A DNA stretch of 64,000 bases, taken from the NCBI RefSeq assembly GCF_006864365.1, contig NZ_QHLJ01000001.1, positions 294,120 to 358,119 on the forward strand, read 5' to 3'. The DNA is from Campylobacter sp. MIT 99-7217. Lineage in GTDB: Bacteria; Campylobacterota; Campylobacteria; Campylobacterales; Campylobacteraceae. Of this stretch, positions 36,808 to 49,857 are shown piece by piece. The notes beneath the pieces were generated by a model, which saw only the letters and a list, made by a program, of their open reading frames with translations, did not search any database and was not told the origin of the DNA. Made by a program: the position numbers and the translations under genes. Numbering within the stretch: position 1 is the stretch's first letter; each line of letters opens with the position of its first letter.

Positions 36808-38662
36808 CTATGGAGTTTTTTCGTGCGGTTTTTTGAAGAGAAAAAAGAACTAAGGTTATAAGTATAGTATAAGATATATTTAATGTTATCAAGCTTGGAT
36901 CAGTTAAGCTTTTATCACTCTCATTTGCGATTTTTCCTATCAAAGGATGGATCATATCAGGTCGTTTTATGAGTATTATAAAAAATCCTATATATGAGAT
37001 AATAAGTATTATATATCTACCAAAAAATAAAGATTTGGTATAAATTAAACAAATATACAAACTAATAAATAAGGTATTTACGAGTAAAGAATATCCAAAT
37101 TCTTTATTCAGATTTAATAAAAATCCAATAATTATTCCTAATGAACAATAAAAAATGTAAGAAATAAAGAATATAAGAATTAAATCTTTTATTAAATACG
37201 ATAAATCTTGCCTCAAGATCTTCACAAGCTTTATGAAATTTTCTTTTATCAAACACCATAAATTTTGCCCCAAGCTCTTCACAAGCTTTATAGAACCTTC
37301 TTTTTTAAGGATTTTTGCTAGATATTTTCTAGTCATAAGACACAAAGAATTCAAAAATTCTACATTTTTATATACTATCAAAATACCGCCAAGAATTATA
37401 AAAATAAAAGCTCCTATATCGATATAGGGCTGAAAATTATCAAAAAATTTAGATAAAGTTAAAGTCTCTTTTGTATCCTTTATCTTATTGTCGTGAAGCC
37501 AAACAAAACCTTGAAAAAATAAAGCATACAAGCTAATTAACAATATAAGATTATTAAAAACCTTTAAAAGGTCTGTATGATGATCGCATAATTTTCTATA
37601 AAATCCTAAGAGTAGATAATCTACAAAATCTCGAAATCTTAAAGTATTTTTTTCCACATCTTTCATGTTTTTTACATCTTTACCCTTTTTGTCCCAATTG
37701 CATCTAAGTTCTAGCTCCTTACAATAAAGCTCATATTTATGGAAATTTGAAGCATCTAAAAGATTGTTATCTTTTATCAAAGTATTTTTAAAAGTCCTAA
37801 AAGAATCCCTAAAATCATTAACAAATTTTTCTAAGGCTTTTTTCTCTTTTTCTTCTTTATTGTTGTTAAAATTTTCGTATTCTTGGTAAGTTTTTTCCTC
37901 TAAGTCATCAAAGGTAAAATTTAAATTTGTGTTGATCAGATTTAAATTTTTTTTAAATATTGCTTGGGTAAAATTTGGAATTTTTTCAAATTTTACCCCA
38001 TAAAAATTAGCAGTTTTTTCAAATTTACATTCTTGAAAATTAACATAATATTCAAAATGAGAGTTATTAAAATATACATTATCTTTAAAATAAGACATTT
38101 TAAAACTAACTCTATTTTCAAAATTAAAATTCATTAAATTTACTATGTTATCAACTTCACAAAAATCAAACACAAAATTTGCCATAAATTTTATATTTTT
38201 ACTGGAGTTATGTTTGTTAAAATCTTCAAAAATACATTTTTGAAATTTTATATCTCCTTGTATATTTGAATTTATTGTTACTCCTTTCAATTTACATTGA
38301 CTAATATTTAATTCTTTTATATGATTTATCTTGCCACTAAATATCATATAATCAATAGTACAATCCAATATATTTAATTTTTCAAAATATGTATTTTCAA
38401 GATTAAATTCCAAACCATCTTCAATGTTGCTTTGAAATGTGACTGTTTTGTTAAAAATAATATCTGAAAAATTAAAATGCTTATTTTTTATTGGCTCGTT
38501 AAATATAATAAAAATTTCTTCATTAACAATAATTTTATCTTCGTATTCTATTACTGTTGTGAAATTCTTATCATCTGCTAAATTACTTAAAAACATTGAA
38601 AAATCGTTTGTATGGTTCCCATTATTTAAATGCATTATAAAATTATTTATTTCTATAGCCAT
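36797..38662 (-). CDS. pentapeptide-repeat protein with C-terminal multispanning membrane domain
   Basis: 621 residues. Residues about 70-250 contain repeated segments such as FNFENRVSFKMSYFKDNVYFNNSHFEYYVNFQECKFEKTANFYG. The aromatic/Asn periodicity of about ten residues is that of pentapeptide-type quadrilateral beta helices. A charged helical linker (about 255-360) follows, then about six membrane helices (about 370-390, 416-432, 493-517, 524-542, 549-566 and 591-609). The ATG overlaps the stop of the second R-M module (TAATG), so translation is probably coupled. A membrane protein next to a phase-variable type IIG enzyme also occurs, as I recall, at Cj0031-Cj0033 in C. jejuni. Its function is unknown. 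Confidence 0.78.
   Translation of the reverse strand: MAIEINNFIMHLNNGNHTNDFSMFLSNLADDKNFTTVIEYEDKIIVNEEIFIIFNEPIKNKHFNFSDIIFNKTVTFQSNIEDGLEFNLENTYFEKLNILDCTIDYMIFSGKINHIKELNISQCKLKGVTINSNIQGDIKFQKCIFEDFNKHNSSKNIKFMANFVFDFCEVDNIVNLMNFNFENRVSFKMSYFKDNVYFNNSHFEYYVNFQECKFEKTANFYGVKFEKIPNFTQAIFKKNLNLINTNLNFTFDDLEEKTYQEYENFNNNKEEKEKKALEKFVNDFRDSFRTFKNTLIKDNNLLDASNFHKYELYCKELELRCNWDKKGKDVKNMKDVEKNTLRFRDFVDYLLLGFYRKLCDHHTDLLKVFNNLILLISLYALFFQGFVWLHDNKIKDTKETLTLSKFFDNFQPYIDIGAFIFIILGGILIVYKNVEFLNSLCLMTRKYLAKILKKEGSIKLVKSLGQNLWCLIKENFIKLVKILRQDLSYLIKDLILIFFISYIFYCSLGIIIGFLLNLNKEFGYSLLVNTLFISLYICLIYTKSLFFGRYIILIISYIGFFIILIKRPDMIHPLIGKIANESDKSLTDPSLITLNISYTILITLVLFSLQKTARKNSIVPS
37178..37291 (-). repeat. 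57-base tandem repeat inside the membrane protein gene
   Basis: Two adjacent 57-base units (37235-37291 and 37178-37234) encode IKLVKSLGQNLWCLIKENF and IKLVKILRQDLSYLIKDLI. They form a duplicated 19-residue amphipathic helix between membrane segments 2 and 3. The units share the run TTCACAAGCTTTAT (plus strand). Confidence 0.7.
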
Positions 38663-39053
38663 TATTTTCCTTCTATAATTTTCATCTCATCATCTGTTAA
38701 ATTATATAATTTATAAACTAAAAAATCAATTTTCCTTTCTAGCTCTTGGGTATTTGCTTTTTTATCTTTTTCTTTTAAATTTAAAAGTTCACCCACTAAG
38801 CTTACAAGCTCATCAGCTCTTTTTTGGTTTTTAGCATTTATCTTTGGGATAGGGATTTTTAAGAGATTATTTGTTTTAAGCTCCCCTTCTATTCCTCCTC
38901 CCATATAAAAAGAACGCATAGCAAAATAAATCAAGCGTGAGTTTAAAAGTCCTGTAAGATACTTCATATCCCTTTCTTTGCCTGTGATGATATTTGCTGG
39001 AGCTGGGGCGAAAAAGCCCTTTTCTTCATAGGCAAAGCAAGGCTCTTTTGCCA

Positions 39054-39054
<1 letters not shown>
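38662..39054 (-). CDS. second specificity/C-terminal module of the type IIG enzyme, currently out of frame
   Basis: Read alone this frame starts at an internal Met (MAKEPCFAYEEKGFFAPAPANII). The same frame is open further upstream to the AG repeat at 39156, encoding AEILDSIYHKISSFLSFENLQ and then SPLYEGKIVYPCI. It is homologous to the end of the large gene: KIVYP...MAKE...KGFF matches KLVYPNMAKE...EGFF, and both end in an ELERK-x-DxLVYKLY helix. So it is a second half-TRD that joins the enzyme when the repeat has 13 or 16 units. It ends in TAATG shared with the membrane protein gene. Confidence 0.82.
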
Positions 39055-43112
<4,058 letters not shown>

Positions 43113-43186
43113 TGGTGTGCCTTTAAGTTTATTGAAATTTTAGTAAGCGTTTAAAAATAAGTGTTTTGAATTTGAAATTTAAGCCC

Positions 43187-44377
43187 TCATTCCAAACTTC
43201 CCTCATAAAATAAATTCTCATTTTCCTTAAGTCCAAGACTTTTTAGATACTGAGCATTTTCTTTTTTGCCAGCTGCTAGGGCAAAGTCAAGTGCGTTAAA
43301 ACCAAGATCATCAACACGCTTTATATCAGCTCCTTTAGCCACTAAAAGCTTTAAAATTTCAGTATCGCTAAAGCTTGCGGCGTGCATGAGGACATTTTTT
43401 GAAGTATGCTCTAAGGCACAAAGTGTGATATAGTAAGGCGTGCTATCTCCAACATTCGCACTTAAGGCTAGCTTTTCGTTTTTGTTGATATAAAAGGCAT
43501 TAACATTTGCTCCTTTTGAAATGAGAAGCTCGCTAACTTGCTTGAGGTTAAATTCTACGGCATAAAATAGGGGTGTTTTTCCAAAGGAATTAGCATAATT
43601 AACATTTGCACCCTGTTCTAAAAGAAATTTTGTATTTTCAAGACTAAAAAGTGCGTAAAATAAGGCACTTTCATAACCCTCATCAATCTTTGCTCCAAAA
43701 TTTAAAAGCTCTTTGATAATGCTTAGGTTTACATTGTTTAAAAGTCCAGCTCTTAAAGCGAGGCTGAGTTCAGTACTATCAGGAGTGTTAGCGTAAATAT
43801 AGTTTCTTAAGGCACTAAGGCTGTTGCGAGTAACCACTCTTTGAATTTCACTTAGACTTTTAAAAATTTTTGTCTCTCCAACAGCCCATAAAAAGAACTC
43901 GTTTAGGGCATTTTCGGTATAAGTTTTAGCATCTTTAGAGCTTAGTTTAAGCTCTTTTTGAAAGAATGCATTTAAAGGTGCTTTGGCTTTTTCGTATTCG
44001 TTATAAAAATCCTTATAAAGCTTGAAATTTCCAACGCTTTGATAAGCCCAATACTCAAAATAATCCTGCAAAGCCTTTAAATTTTCTCTTTTTTCAAAAT
44101 TTGTTTTTTCAATGGAAATTTTGGCTAATTTTAGCTTGAAATTTTGTAAATTTGAAAGATAGTGAATACCGGCACAAGCACTATTTGAGCCACGAATTTC
44201 ATTAGCAAGCTTAAAAAGTGCTTGAGTGCTTTTTTGATTTGCTAAGGATTTTTGACATTTGTTAGCAGCTTCTAAAATTTCTTTATTTACAGGCGTGTTT
44301 TTGTTTTGCAATAAAAACTCGCATTCATCAGCCTTACAAAAAAATATAAATAAACATAAAAGCCATATTTTTTTCAA
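43187..44377 (-). CDS. secreted ankyrin-repeat protein
   Basis: 396 residues with a signal peptide (MKKIWLLCLFIFFCKADE). Residues 20 to about 190 are a helical region with several cysteines. The C-terminal half has ankyrin repeats: NLSIIKELLNFGAKIDEG, ENTKFLLEQGANVNYANSFGKTPLFYA, VSELLISKGANVNAF and ILKLLVAKGADIKRVDDLGFNALDFAL. Such proteins bind other proteins, here probably in the periplasm. In C. jejuni a similar gene (Cj0834c by my memory) directly neighbours acnB, so this marks the right border of the R-M island. Confidence 0.85.
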   Translation of the reverse strand: MKKIWLLCLFIFFCKADECEFLLQNKNTPVNKEILEAANKCQKSLANQKSTQALFKLANEIRGSNSACAGIHYLSNLQNFKLKLAKISIEKTNFEKRENLKALQDYFEYWAYQSVGNFKLYKDFYNEYEKAKAPLNAFFQKELKLSSKDAKTYTENALNEFFLWAVGETKIFKSLSEIQRVVTRNSLSALRNYIYANTPDSTELSLALRAGLLNNVNLSIIKELLNFGAKIDEGYESALFYALFSLENTKFLLEQGANVNYANSFGKTPLFYAVEFNLKQVSELLISKGANVNAFYINKNEKLALSANVGDSTPYYITLCALEHTSKNVLMHAASFSDTEILKLLVAKGADIKRVDDLGFNALDFALAAGKKENAQYLKSLGLKENENLFYEGSLE

Positions 44378-44404
44378 TTTTTATCCTTAGCTTATAAAGA
44401 TTTA

Positions 44405-46951
44405 TTATTCTTCAAGTTCAAAATCTTTGATCTCGTTGAAATTTAGATACTTGTAAATATTTGCCTTATTTTCATCGCTGATCTTATCTTTTACGATTTG
44501 CAAATACTCATCAGTACTTGGCAAACGCCCTAAAATAGCACAAACTGCACCAAGCTCGGCACTACCAAGATAAACTTGAGCGCCCATTCCCATTCTGTTA
44601 TCAAAATTTCTTGTCGAGGTTGAAAAGACTATGGCTCCGTCATTTACGCGTGCTTGATTTCCCATGCAAAGCGAACAGCCCGGAACTTCTATCCTAGCGC
44701 CAGCAGCACCAAATACGCTGTAATAACCCTCGCTTGTAAGCTGAGCCTTGTCCATTTTTGTCGGTGGCACTACCCAAAGTCTTGTTTTAAGCATGCCTTT
44801 GTTTTTCAAAATTTCGCCTAAGGCTCTATAATGACCGATGTTTGTCATACAAGAGCCAACAAAAACTTCATCGATGTGTTTTGCTCTTTTAGGATCAGCT
44901 AAAATTTCGCTTAAGGTTGCCACATCATCAGGATCATTTGGGCAAGCTAGGATAGGCTCTTTGATTTCATTTAGGTTGATATCTAGCACATAGGCGTATT
45001 TTGCGTCCTTATCGGCTTTTAAAAGGGTAGGGTTTTCAAGCCATTTTCTCATTTTTTCAGCCCTTCTTTCAAGGGTGGCTTTGTTTTCATAGCCTGCTTT
45101 TACCATAGCTTCGATAAGAGTGATATTTGATTTGATGTATTCACTCACACTTTCAATGCTTAAATCAACACTACAAGCAGCCGCACTTCTTTCAGCGCTC
45201 GCATCGCTTAGCTCAAAAGCTTGCTCGACTTTTAAATTTGGCAAGCCCTCTATCTCTAGGATTTTGCCTGCGAAGATATTTTTTTTGTTTTTCTTTTCGA
45301 CTGTGAGTTGTCCATCTTTGATCGCATAATAAGGGATAGCATTAACAAGATCTCTTAGGGTAACTCCTGGTTGAAGCTCGCCACTAAAACGCACTAAAAC
45401 GCTTTCAGGCACATTTAAAGGCATAGAGCCTGTTACTGCTGCAAAGGCGACAAGCCCACTGCCTGCTGGAAAAGAAATGCCGATAGGAAAACGAGTATGC
45501 GAATCCCCGCCTGTACCAACCGTATCAGGCAAAACAAAGCGGTTAAGCCATGAGTGAATGACTCCATCGCCCGGCTTTAAGCTTACACCGCCTCTGCTTG
45601 TCATGAAATTTGGCAGGGTTTTGTGTAAATTTGAATCACTTACCTTAGGATAAGCAGCAGTATGACAAAAGCTTTGCATAACAAAATCAGCATTAAAACC
45701 AAGCGAAGCAAGCTCTTTGATCTCATCTCTAGTCATAGGTCCTGTGGTATCTTGAGAGCCAACTGTTAGCGTAAGTGGCTCTATATACATGCCAGCTCTA
45801 ACTCCCTCAACGCCACAGGCTCGTCCTAGCATTTTTTGAGACAAAGTATAGCCACCGCTGCTTGTTTCTGGTTGTTTTGGTTTGATAAAGATATTTTCAT
45901 GTCCAAGCCCTAAAACTTCTCTAGCCTTAGCACAAAGCCCACGACCTATGATAAGAGGAATTCTTCCTCCTGCTCTAACTTCGTCTAAAATGGTGTTTGG
46001 AGAGAGGTTAAATTTAGCGATTTCTTCGCCGTTTTTGATGATCTTTCCCTCATAAGGGTGGATTTCAAACTCATCGCCCATTTCAAGCTTGCTTACATCG
46101 CAAACTATAGGCAAAGCACCACTATCTTGAGCTGTGTTAAAAAATATCGGTGCTATGGTCGCTCCCATAACAATACCACCGCTGTGTTTGTTTGGAACAC
46201 CTTTGATTTCTTTGCCTAAGTGCCATTGTATAGAATTTATAGCTGATTTTCTACTTGAGCCTGTTCCTACGACATCGCCTACATATACGACCTCACGACC
46301 GCTTTTCTTAAGCTCTTTGATCTTTTCTAAAGATCCTGCTTGACGCACCTTAAGCATAGCATTTGCATGCAAGGGTATATCACTTCTTGTAAAAGCATCA
46401 CCGGCTGGGCTTAAATCATCGGTATTTGTTTCACCAGCTACCTTAAAAACCACGCATTTAATGACTTCAGGGAGTTTTTCTTTTTTCTCAAACCACTCAG
46501 CCTCTGCCCAGCTTTGCAAAACTTCTTTTGCGTGAGCATTGCTCTTGCTAAGTTCGGCGATGATATTGAAATTATCATGCACGAAAATGATATTTTTAAG
46601 CACATTGGCTGCGTCTTTTGCTATGCTTTCATCTTTTAAAGCGTCGATTAAAACCTTGACATTATAACCGCCAAGCATGGTTTCTAGCATTTTCAACGCT
46701 CTTTGTTTGTCTATACATGGAGAATTTATCTTGCCCTTTAAAATGCTATCTAAAAACTCGCATTTAACCAAGGCTGCATCATCAACGCCCGGACTCACGC
46801 GATTTTCAAGTAAAAAGGCTAAATTTTCATCTTTTTCTTTACTCAAAAGCTCGCAAAGTTCTTTGGTTTGCTCTGCATTTAATGGAAGTGGAGGAATACC
46901 TAAACTTTCTCGTTCTGCTTTTAACTTTTCATATTCTTGCATGAAACTCAT
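44405..46951 (-). CDS. acnB: aconitate hydratase B
   Basis: 848 residues, the AcnB length. The AcnB-specific HEAT-like N-terminal domain (about 1-160) comes first, followed by the swivel domain. The 4Fe-4S core has [38 protein letters not shown] and [14 protein letters not shown], which supply the three cluster cysteines. It isomerises citrate and isocitrate in the TCA cycle. When it loses its cluster it can bind mRNA. GGAG lies 7 bases before the chosen ATG. Confidence 0.97.
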   Translation of the reverse strand: MSFMQEYEKLKAERESLGIPPLPLNAEQTKELCELLSKEKDENLAFLLENRVSPGVDDAALVKCEFLDSILKGKINSPCIDKQRALKMLETMLGGYNVKVLIDALKDESIAKDAANVLKNIIFVHDNFNIIAELSKSNAHAKEVLQSWAEAEWFEKKEKLPEVIKCVVFKVAGETNTDDLSPAGDAFTRSDIPLHANAMLKVRQAGSLEKIKELKKSGREVVYVGDVVGTGSSRKSAINSIQWHLGKEIKGVPNKHSGGIVMGATIAPIFFNTAQDSGALPIVCDVSKLEMGDEFEIHPYEGKIIKNGEEIAKFNLSPNTILDEVRAGGRIPLIIGRGLCAKAREVLGLGHENIFIKPKQPETSSGGYTLSQKMLGRACGVEGVRAGMYIEPLTLTVGSQDTTGPMTRDEIKELASLGFNADFVMQSFCHTAAYPKVSDSNLHKTLPNFMTSRGGVSLKPGDGVIHSWLNRFVLPDTVGTGGDSHTRFPIGISFPAGSGLVAFAAVTGSMPLNVPESVLVRFSGELQPGVTLRDLVNAIPYYAIKDGQLTVEKKNKKNIFAGKILEIEGLPNLKVEQAFELSDASAERSAAACSVDLSIESVSEYIKSNITLIEAMVKAGYENKATLERRAEKMRKWLENPTLLKADKDAKYAYVLDINLNEIKEPILACPNDPDDVATLSEILADPKRAKHIDEVFVGSCMTNIGHYRALGEILKNKGMLKTRLWVVPPTKMDKAQLTSEGYYSVFGAAGARIEVPGCSLCMGNQARVNDGAIVFSTSTRNFDNRMGMGAQVYLGSAELGAVCAILGRLPSTDEYLQIVKDKISDENKANIYKYLNFNEIKDFELEE

Positions 46952-46977
46952 TTTCTAACTCCTTTTAATTTATTTGT

Positions 46978-46983
46978 TATAAT
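46978..46983 (+). promoter_or_regulatory. -10 box of ogt
   Basis: TATAAT lies 23 bases before the ogt ATG, within the 55-base space divergent from acnB. An AAAAAGGA ribosome site follows. Confidence 0.6.
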
Positions 46984-47006
46984 TGTAGCAATAAAAAGGA
47001 AAAAAT

Positions 47007-47471
47007 ATGTTTAAATTGTATTATTTATGTGAGTTTTCTTATATTTTGTTAAAAAGTGATACACAAGCACTTATTAGTGCTGAATTTTGCGAAAAAAAGC
47101 AAGAAGAAGAAAATTCTTGTGAATTGTTAGAAAAGGCTTTTTATCAGCTTGATATGTATTTTAAAAGACAGCTTTTTGAGTTTAAACTTCCTTTAAAAGA
47201 GCAAGGAAATGGCTTTGAAGCAAAGGTTTATAAGGCACTATGTGAAATTCCTTATGGAAAAACGGCAACTTATAAAGAAATCGCTCTTAAAATAGGGCAT
47301 AAAAATGCCTTTAGGGCAGTGGGCAATGCAAATTCTAAAAATCAATTACCTATTTTTGTGCCTTGTCATAGAGTGGTTGGGGTTAATTCGCTTGGAGGTT
47401 ATACAAGTGCTTTAAAAAACTCACTTGACATAAAAAGGTATCTTTTAAGACTTGAGGGAATAAAACTTTAA
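47007..47471 (+). CDS. ogt: methylated-DNA--[protein]-cysteine S-methyltransferase
   Basis: 154 residues. The DNA-binding/active-site domain is intact: YGKTATYKEIALKIGHKNAFRAVGNANSKN, then FVPCHRVVG, which holds the acceptor Cys, and GGYTSALKNSLDIKRYLLRLEG. It repairs O6-alkylguanine by suicide transfer. The N-terminal domain is short. It stands alone, divergent from acnB and convergent with the porin gene, with a shared terminator. Confidence 0.95.
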   Translation: MFKLYYLCEFSYILLKSDTQALISAEFCEKKQEEENSCELLEKAFYQLDMYFKRQLFEFKLPLKEQGNGFEAKVYKALCEIPYGKTATYKEIALKIGHKNAFRAVGNANSKNQLPIFVPCHRVVGVNSLGGYTSALKNSLDIKRYLLRLEGIKL

Positions 47472-47493
47472 AATCCTAGCTTGTGCTAGGATT
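47472..47493. terminator. bidirectional terminator between ogt and the porin gene
   Basis: AATCCTAGC (47472-47480) and GCTAGGATT (47485-47493) form a perfect 9-bp stem with a TTGT loop in the 26-base space between convergent genes. On the minus strand it is followed by TTTTAAAG. Confidence 0.75.
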
Positions 47494-47497
47494 GTGT

Positions 47498-48820
47498 TTA
47501 GAATTCGTAAAGAATTTCAAGTTGGATAGTATTTTTACTCATATCTACGCTTCCGGGCATATCATTTTTGTGAGTAAGATTTGAGTACCAAGCATTAAAG
47601 CTTAGATTTTTATTATAATTATAAGTTAATTCACCAACAAGCTCTCTTTTTTTGCCTCCACCTTGTTCATAACCATTAGTAGTTCCAATTTTAGTTCCTC
47701 CAAAGATGTATTGAGCGCCTAGTCTGATATTTCCCGGAAAAGTATATCCAGCACCCATATAAGCAAAGGTGCTTTCTCCAAGAGCAGTAGCTAAGTAAGC
47801 ACCCTTAGTATAAAAAATTTCCTTACCCGCATCAACGCCGGCTGCTCCAAGATCTTCTATGGTATTGAGTGTAAATTTTTGTTTTTTACCATAGCGAAGT
47901 CCGCCCAAAGTACCATCAAAGCCGTATCCTTCTAAAGTGCCTTTAAGCGATATGAGTGTTCCATTATCAATAGTTGTTTCGTTGTTTTGGTTTGTAAAAT
48001 ATGTTTTTAAATTTGTATGTACTGAGTTTCCAAGATAGCTTGCTTGTATGCCCCATACTATCTCTTCATCGACATTTAAACTATAAGTTATATCAGCAGC
48101 ATAAAGAGTGGCTCTTTTGTTAAGATAAGCAAGCCAAAGTTGGCTATCTAAGCTTGCACCACCTAAGTCATACGATCCCGTGAACATAGCACCATACATA
48201 TTTTGTCTAAAAAGAAAATCGCTTGGATTGCTTTTTCTTCCAAGTTGCGTTTGAACTGAATTTCCATCCTCATCATCATAGTTCATAAAACTTCTATCAG
48301 TATCATCTTCAAAGCCATCAATCCAAAATGCTCCAAAAGTCGTGCCATCAATGTATTCAACAGCTAATTTTCCAGCAATCCCAACCATATCATCAGTCCA
48401 TATAGTGCCTAGTTCTTGACGACCTATAAGTGCTGAAATAGCGTAATCTTGGTTAATGTATTCAAAAAATCCTTGACGAAAAACAAGGCTTTTGCTCGTA
48501 TCTGCTCTATTGTTATTTACACCATATCCACCCTCATAGATTGGATCGTATTGAAGTTGTCCAAAGATCCTAAATTCATCGGCAATATGAGCATTAAAAC
48601 CCAATTGGGCTTTAAATTCGTGTTGTTGTTGTCCCCCAATAGCTCCTGCAGTGCTTGGATCAAAGGTTGTAAGATTGCTCCATCTTCCCGTATCATAGCG
48701 GTATCTTGCCATACCGGAAAAATCAACATTTCTAATAGCATCTTCAAGAGCTAAAGCATTTGCTGTTGTAAAGCTTCCAAGCAAGAAAATGCTTGCTATA
48801 CTTAGTTTTGTAATTTTCAT
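47498..48820 (-). CDS. MOMP-family outer-membrane porin
   Basis: 440 residues with a Sec signal peptide (MKITKLSIASIFLLGSFTTANALA) and a mature beta-barrel rich in Gly, Tyr and Asn. It ends in ILYEF, an aromatic terminus recognised by the BAM complex. The segment DFSGMARYRYDTG, and the overall Campylobacter MOMP style, place it with the PorA porins (about 424 residues). Whether it is the main porin or a paralogue cannot be told. A ribosome site (AAGGAG) and a candidate -10 lie upstream. Confidence 0.85.
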   Translation of the reverse strand: MKITKLSIASIFLLGSFTTANALALEDAIRNVDFSGMARYRYDTGRWSNLTTFDPSTAGAIGGQQQHEFKAQLGFNAHIADEFRIFGQLQYDPIYEGGYGVNNNRADTSKSLVFRQGFFEYINQDYAISALIGRQELGTIWTDDMVGIAGKLAVEYIDGTTFGAFWIDGFEDDTDRSFMNYDDEDGNSVQTQLGRKSNPSDFLFRQNMYGAMFTGSYDLGGASLDSQLWLAYLNKRATLYAADITYSLNVDEEIVWGIQASYLGNSVHTNLKTYFTNQNNETTIDNGTLISLKGTLEGYGFDGTLGGLRYGKKQKFTLNTIEDLGAAGVDAGKEIFYTKGAYLATALGESTFAYMGAGYTFPGNIRLGAQYIFGGTKIGTTNGYEQGGGKKRELVGELTYNYNKNLSFNAWYSNLTHKNDMPGSVDMSKNTIQLEILYEF

Positions 48821-48851
48821 TGTTTTACTCCTTAAAATTTTAAAAAGCTTT

Positions 48852-48857
48852 ATCTTA
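48852..48857 (-). promoter_or_regulatory. putative -10 box of the porin gene
   Basis: TAAGAT on the minus strand lies 31 bases before the porin ATG. AT-rich DNA extends over 60 bases upstream. Confidence 0.4.
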
Positions 48858-48916
48858 CTTTAAGAAAACTTAAAATGATATAAAATAATATTAATTTTTA
48901 ATGTAAATAAACAAAA

Positions 48917-49855
48917 TTAAAAAAGAGTTTTTTCTTTTGGTTGCGAAAGAATGGCGGATAAAAAATCATCTTCGTTTTCTAAGATTAGGCAATACTTAAA
49001 GTCTTTATAGTTTATCAATTTTTCTAAATTTTGATATGAAAAATCACAAAATAAAGAATTTTTTAAAGCTGTTTTAAAGCCATTAATTTGCTTAAAATGC
49101 TCTTGTATAAAATCAAAATGAAGCTCATCTTTGGCAAGTAAAAAGGCTCTTGTGCTTGTGCCAAATGCACAAATTTGGTTATGTGTATCGACAAAAAATA
49201 TCTTTAAAAAATCAAGTTTTTTATCGCTGAAATTATAAGAAAGTTGTTCTTGTTTAAAAAAATGAACAAAATTAGCAAAAAATTTGGCATAAATATAAGG
49301 AAATTTTAAATTTTTAAAATACTCACCCTCGCAAAGTATAGAAGTAAAAAACAAACTTGAGTCGTTTAAAAGCTCAAAAGAAGCATTTTTAAGAGTTTTA
49401 TAATTTGCACAAAGTTTTAAAAGATATGATTGTTTATCACAAAAAAAATATGACTTATTTTTTGCCTTTGTTAGAAGTTTAAAATCTTGAAAAACATTGC
49501 CCTTTAAGCTTTTAAAAGCAAAAGCCTCAGCAAAGCAAAGCTCAAGCCTATCACAAAGAATAAAGTTAAGTTCCTTTTCTTCGCTTAAAAACCTTAAAAG
49601 CCTCAGCAAAGCAAGCTCTAAATCATCACTTTGTAAGTAAAATACTTCTTTATCAACAGCTTCTAGCTTAGAAGAACTGATGATACAAAAAGCCCCTTTA
49701 TCCACAGCAAGCTTTGCTTCTTCTTTGTCATTAGTAAAAAATGCAAAACCTGCGTTAATGTCTTCGATATCAAGAGCAAAGCCAAGAACAGAGCTTATGC
49801 TTCCTTCATTAATAATTTTGGTATTTAAAAGCTCGTTTAAATTTGAGATATTCAA
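48917..49855 (-). CDS. hypothetical protein with MurF-like N-terminal region
   Basis: 312 residues with no catalytic motif I recognise. The first 90 residues (INEGSISSVLGFALDIEDINAGFAFFTNDKEEAKLAVDKGAFCIISSS) resemble by eye the N-terminal domain of MurE/MurF ligases, where the substrate nucleotide binds. There is no ATP-binding GTNGKT loop, so it is not a ligase. It is rich in Phe, Leu and Lys. It lies 2 bases downstream of metG and is probably in its operon. Confidence 0.55.
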   Translation of the reverse strand: MNISNLNELLNTKIINEGSISSVLGFALDIEDINAGFAFFTNDKEEAKLAVDKGAFCIISSSKLEAVDKEVFYLQSDDLELALLRLLRFLSEEKELNFILCDRLELCFAEAFAFKSLKGNVFQDFKLLTKAKNKSYFFCDKQSYLLKLCANYKTLKNASFELLNDSSLFFTSILCEGEYFKNLKFPYIYAKFFANFVHFFKQEQLSYNFSDKKLDFLKIFFVDTHNQICAFGTSTRAFLLAKDELHFDFIQEHFKQINGFKTALKNSLFCDFSYQNLEKLINYKDFKYCLILENEDDFLSAILSQPKEKTLF

Positions 49856-49857
49856 CT

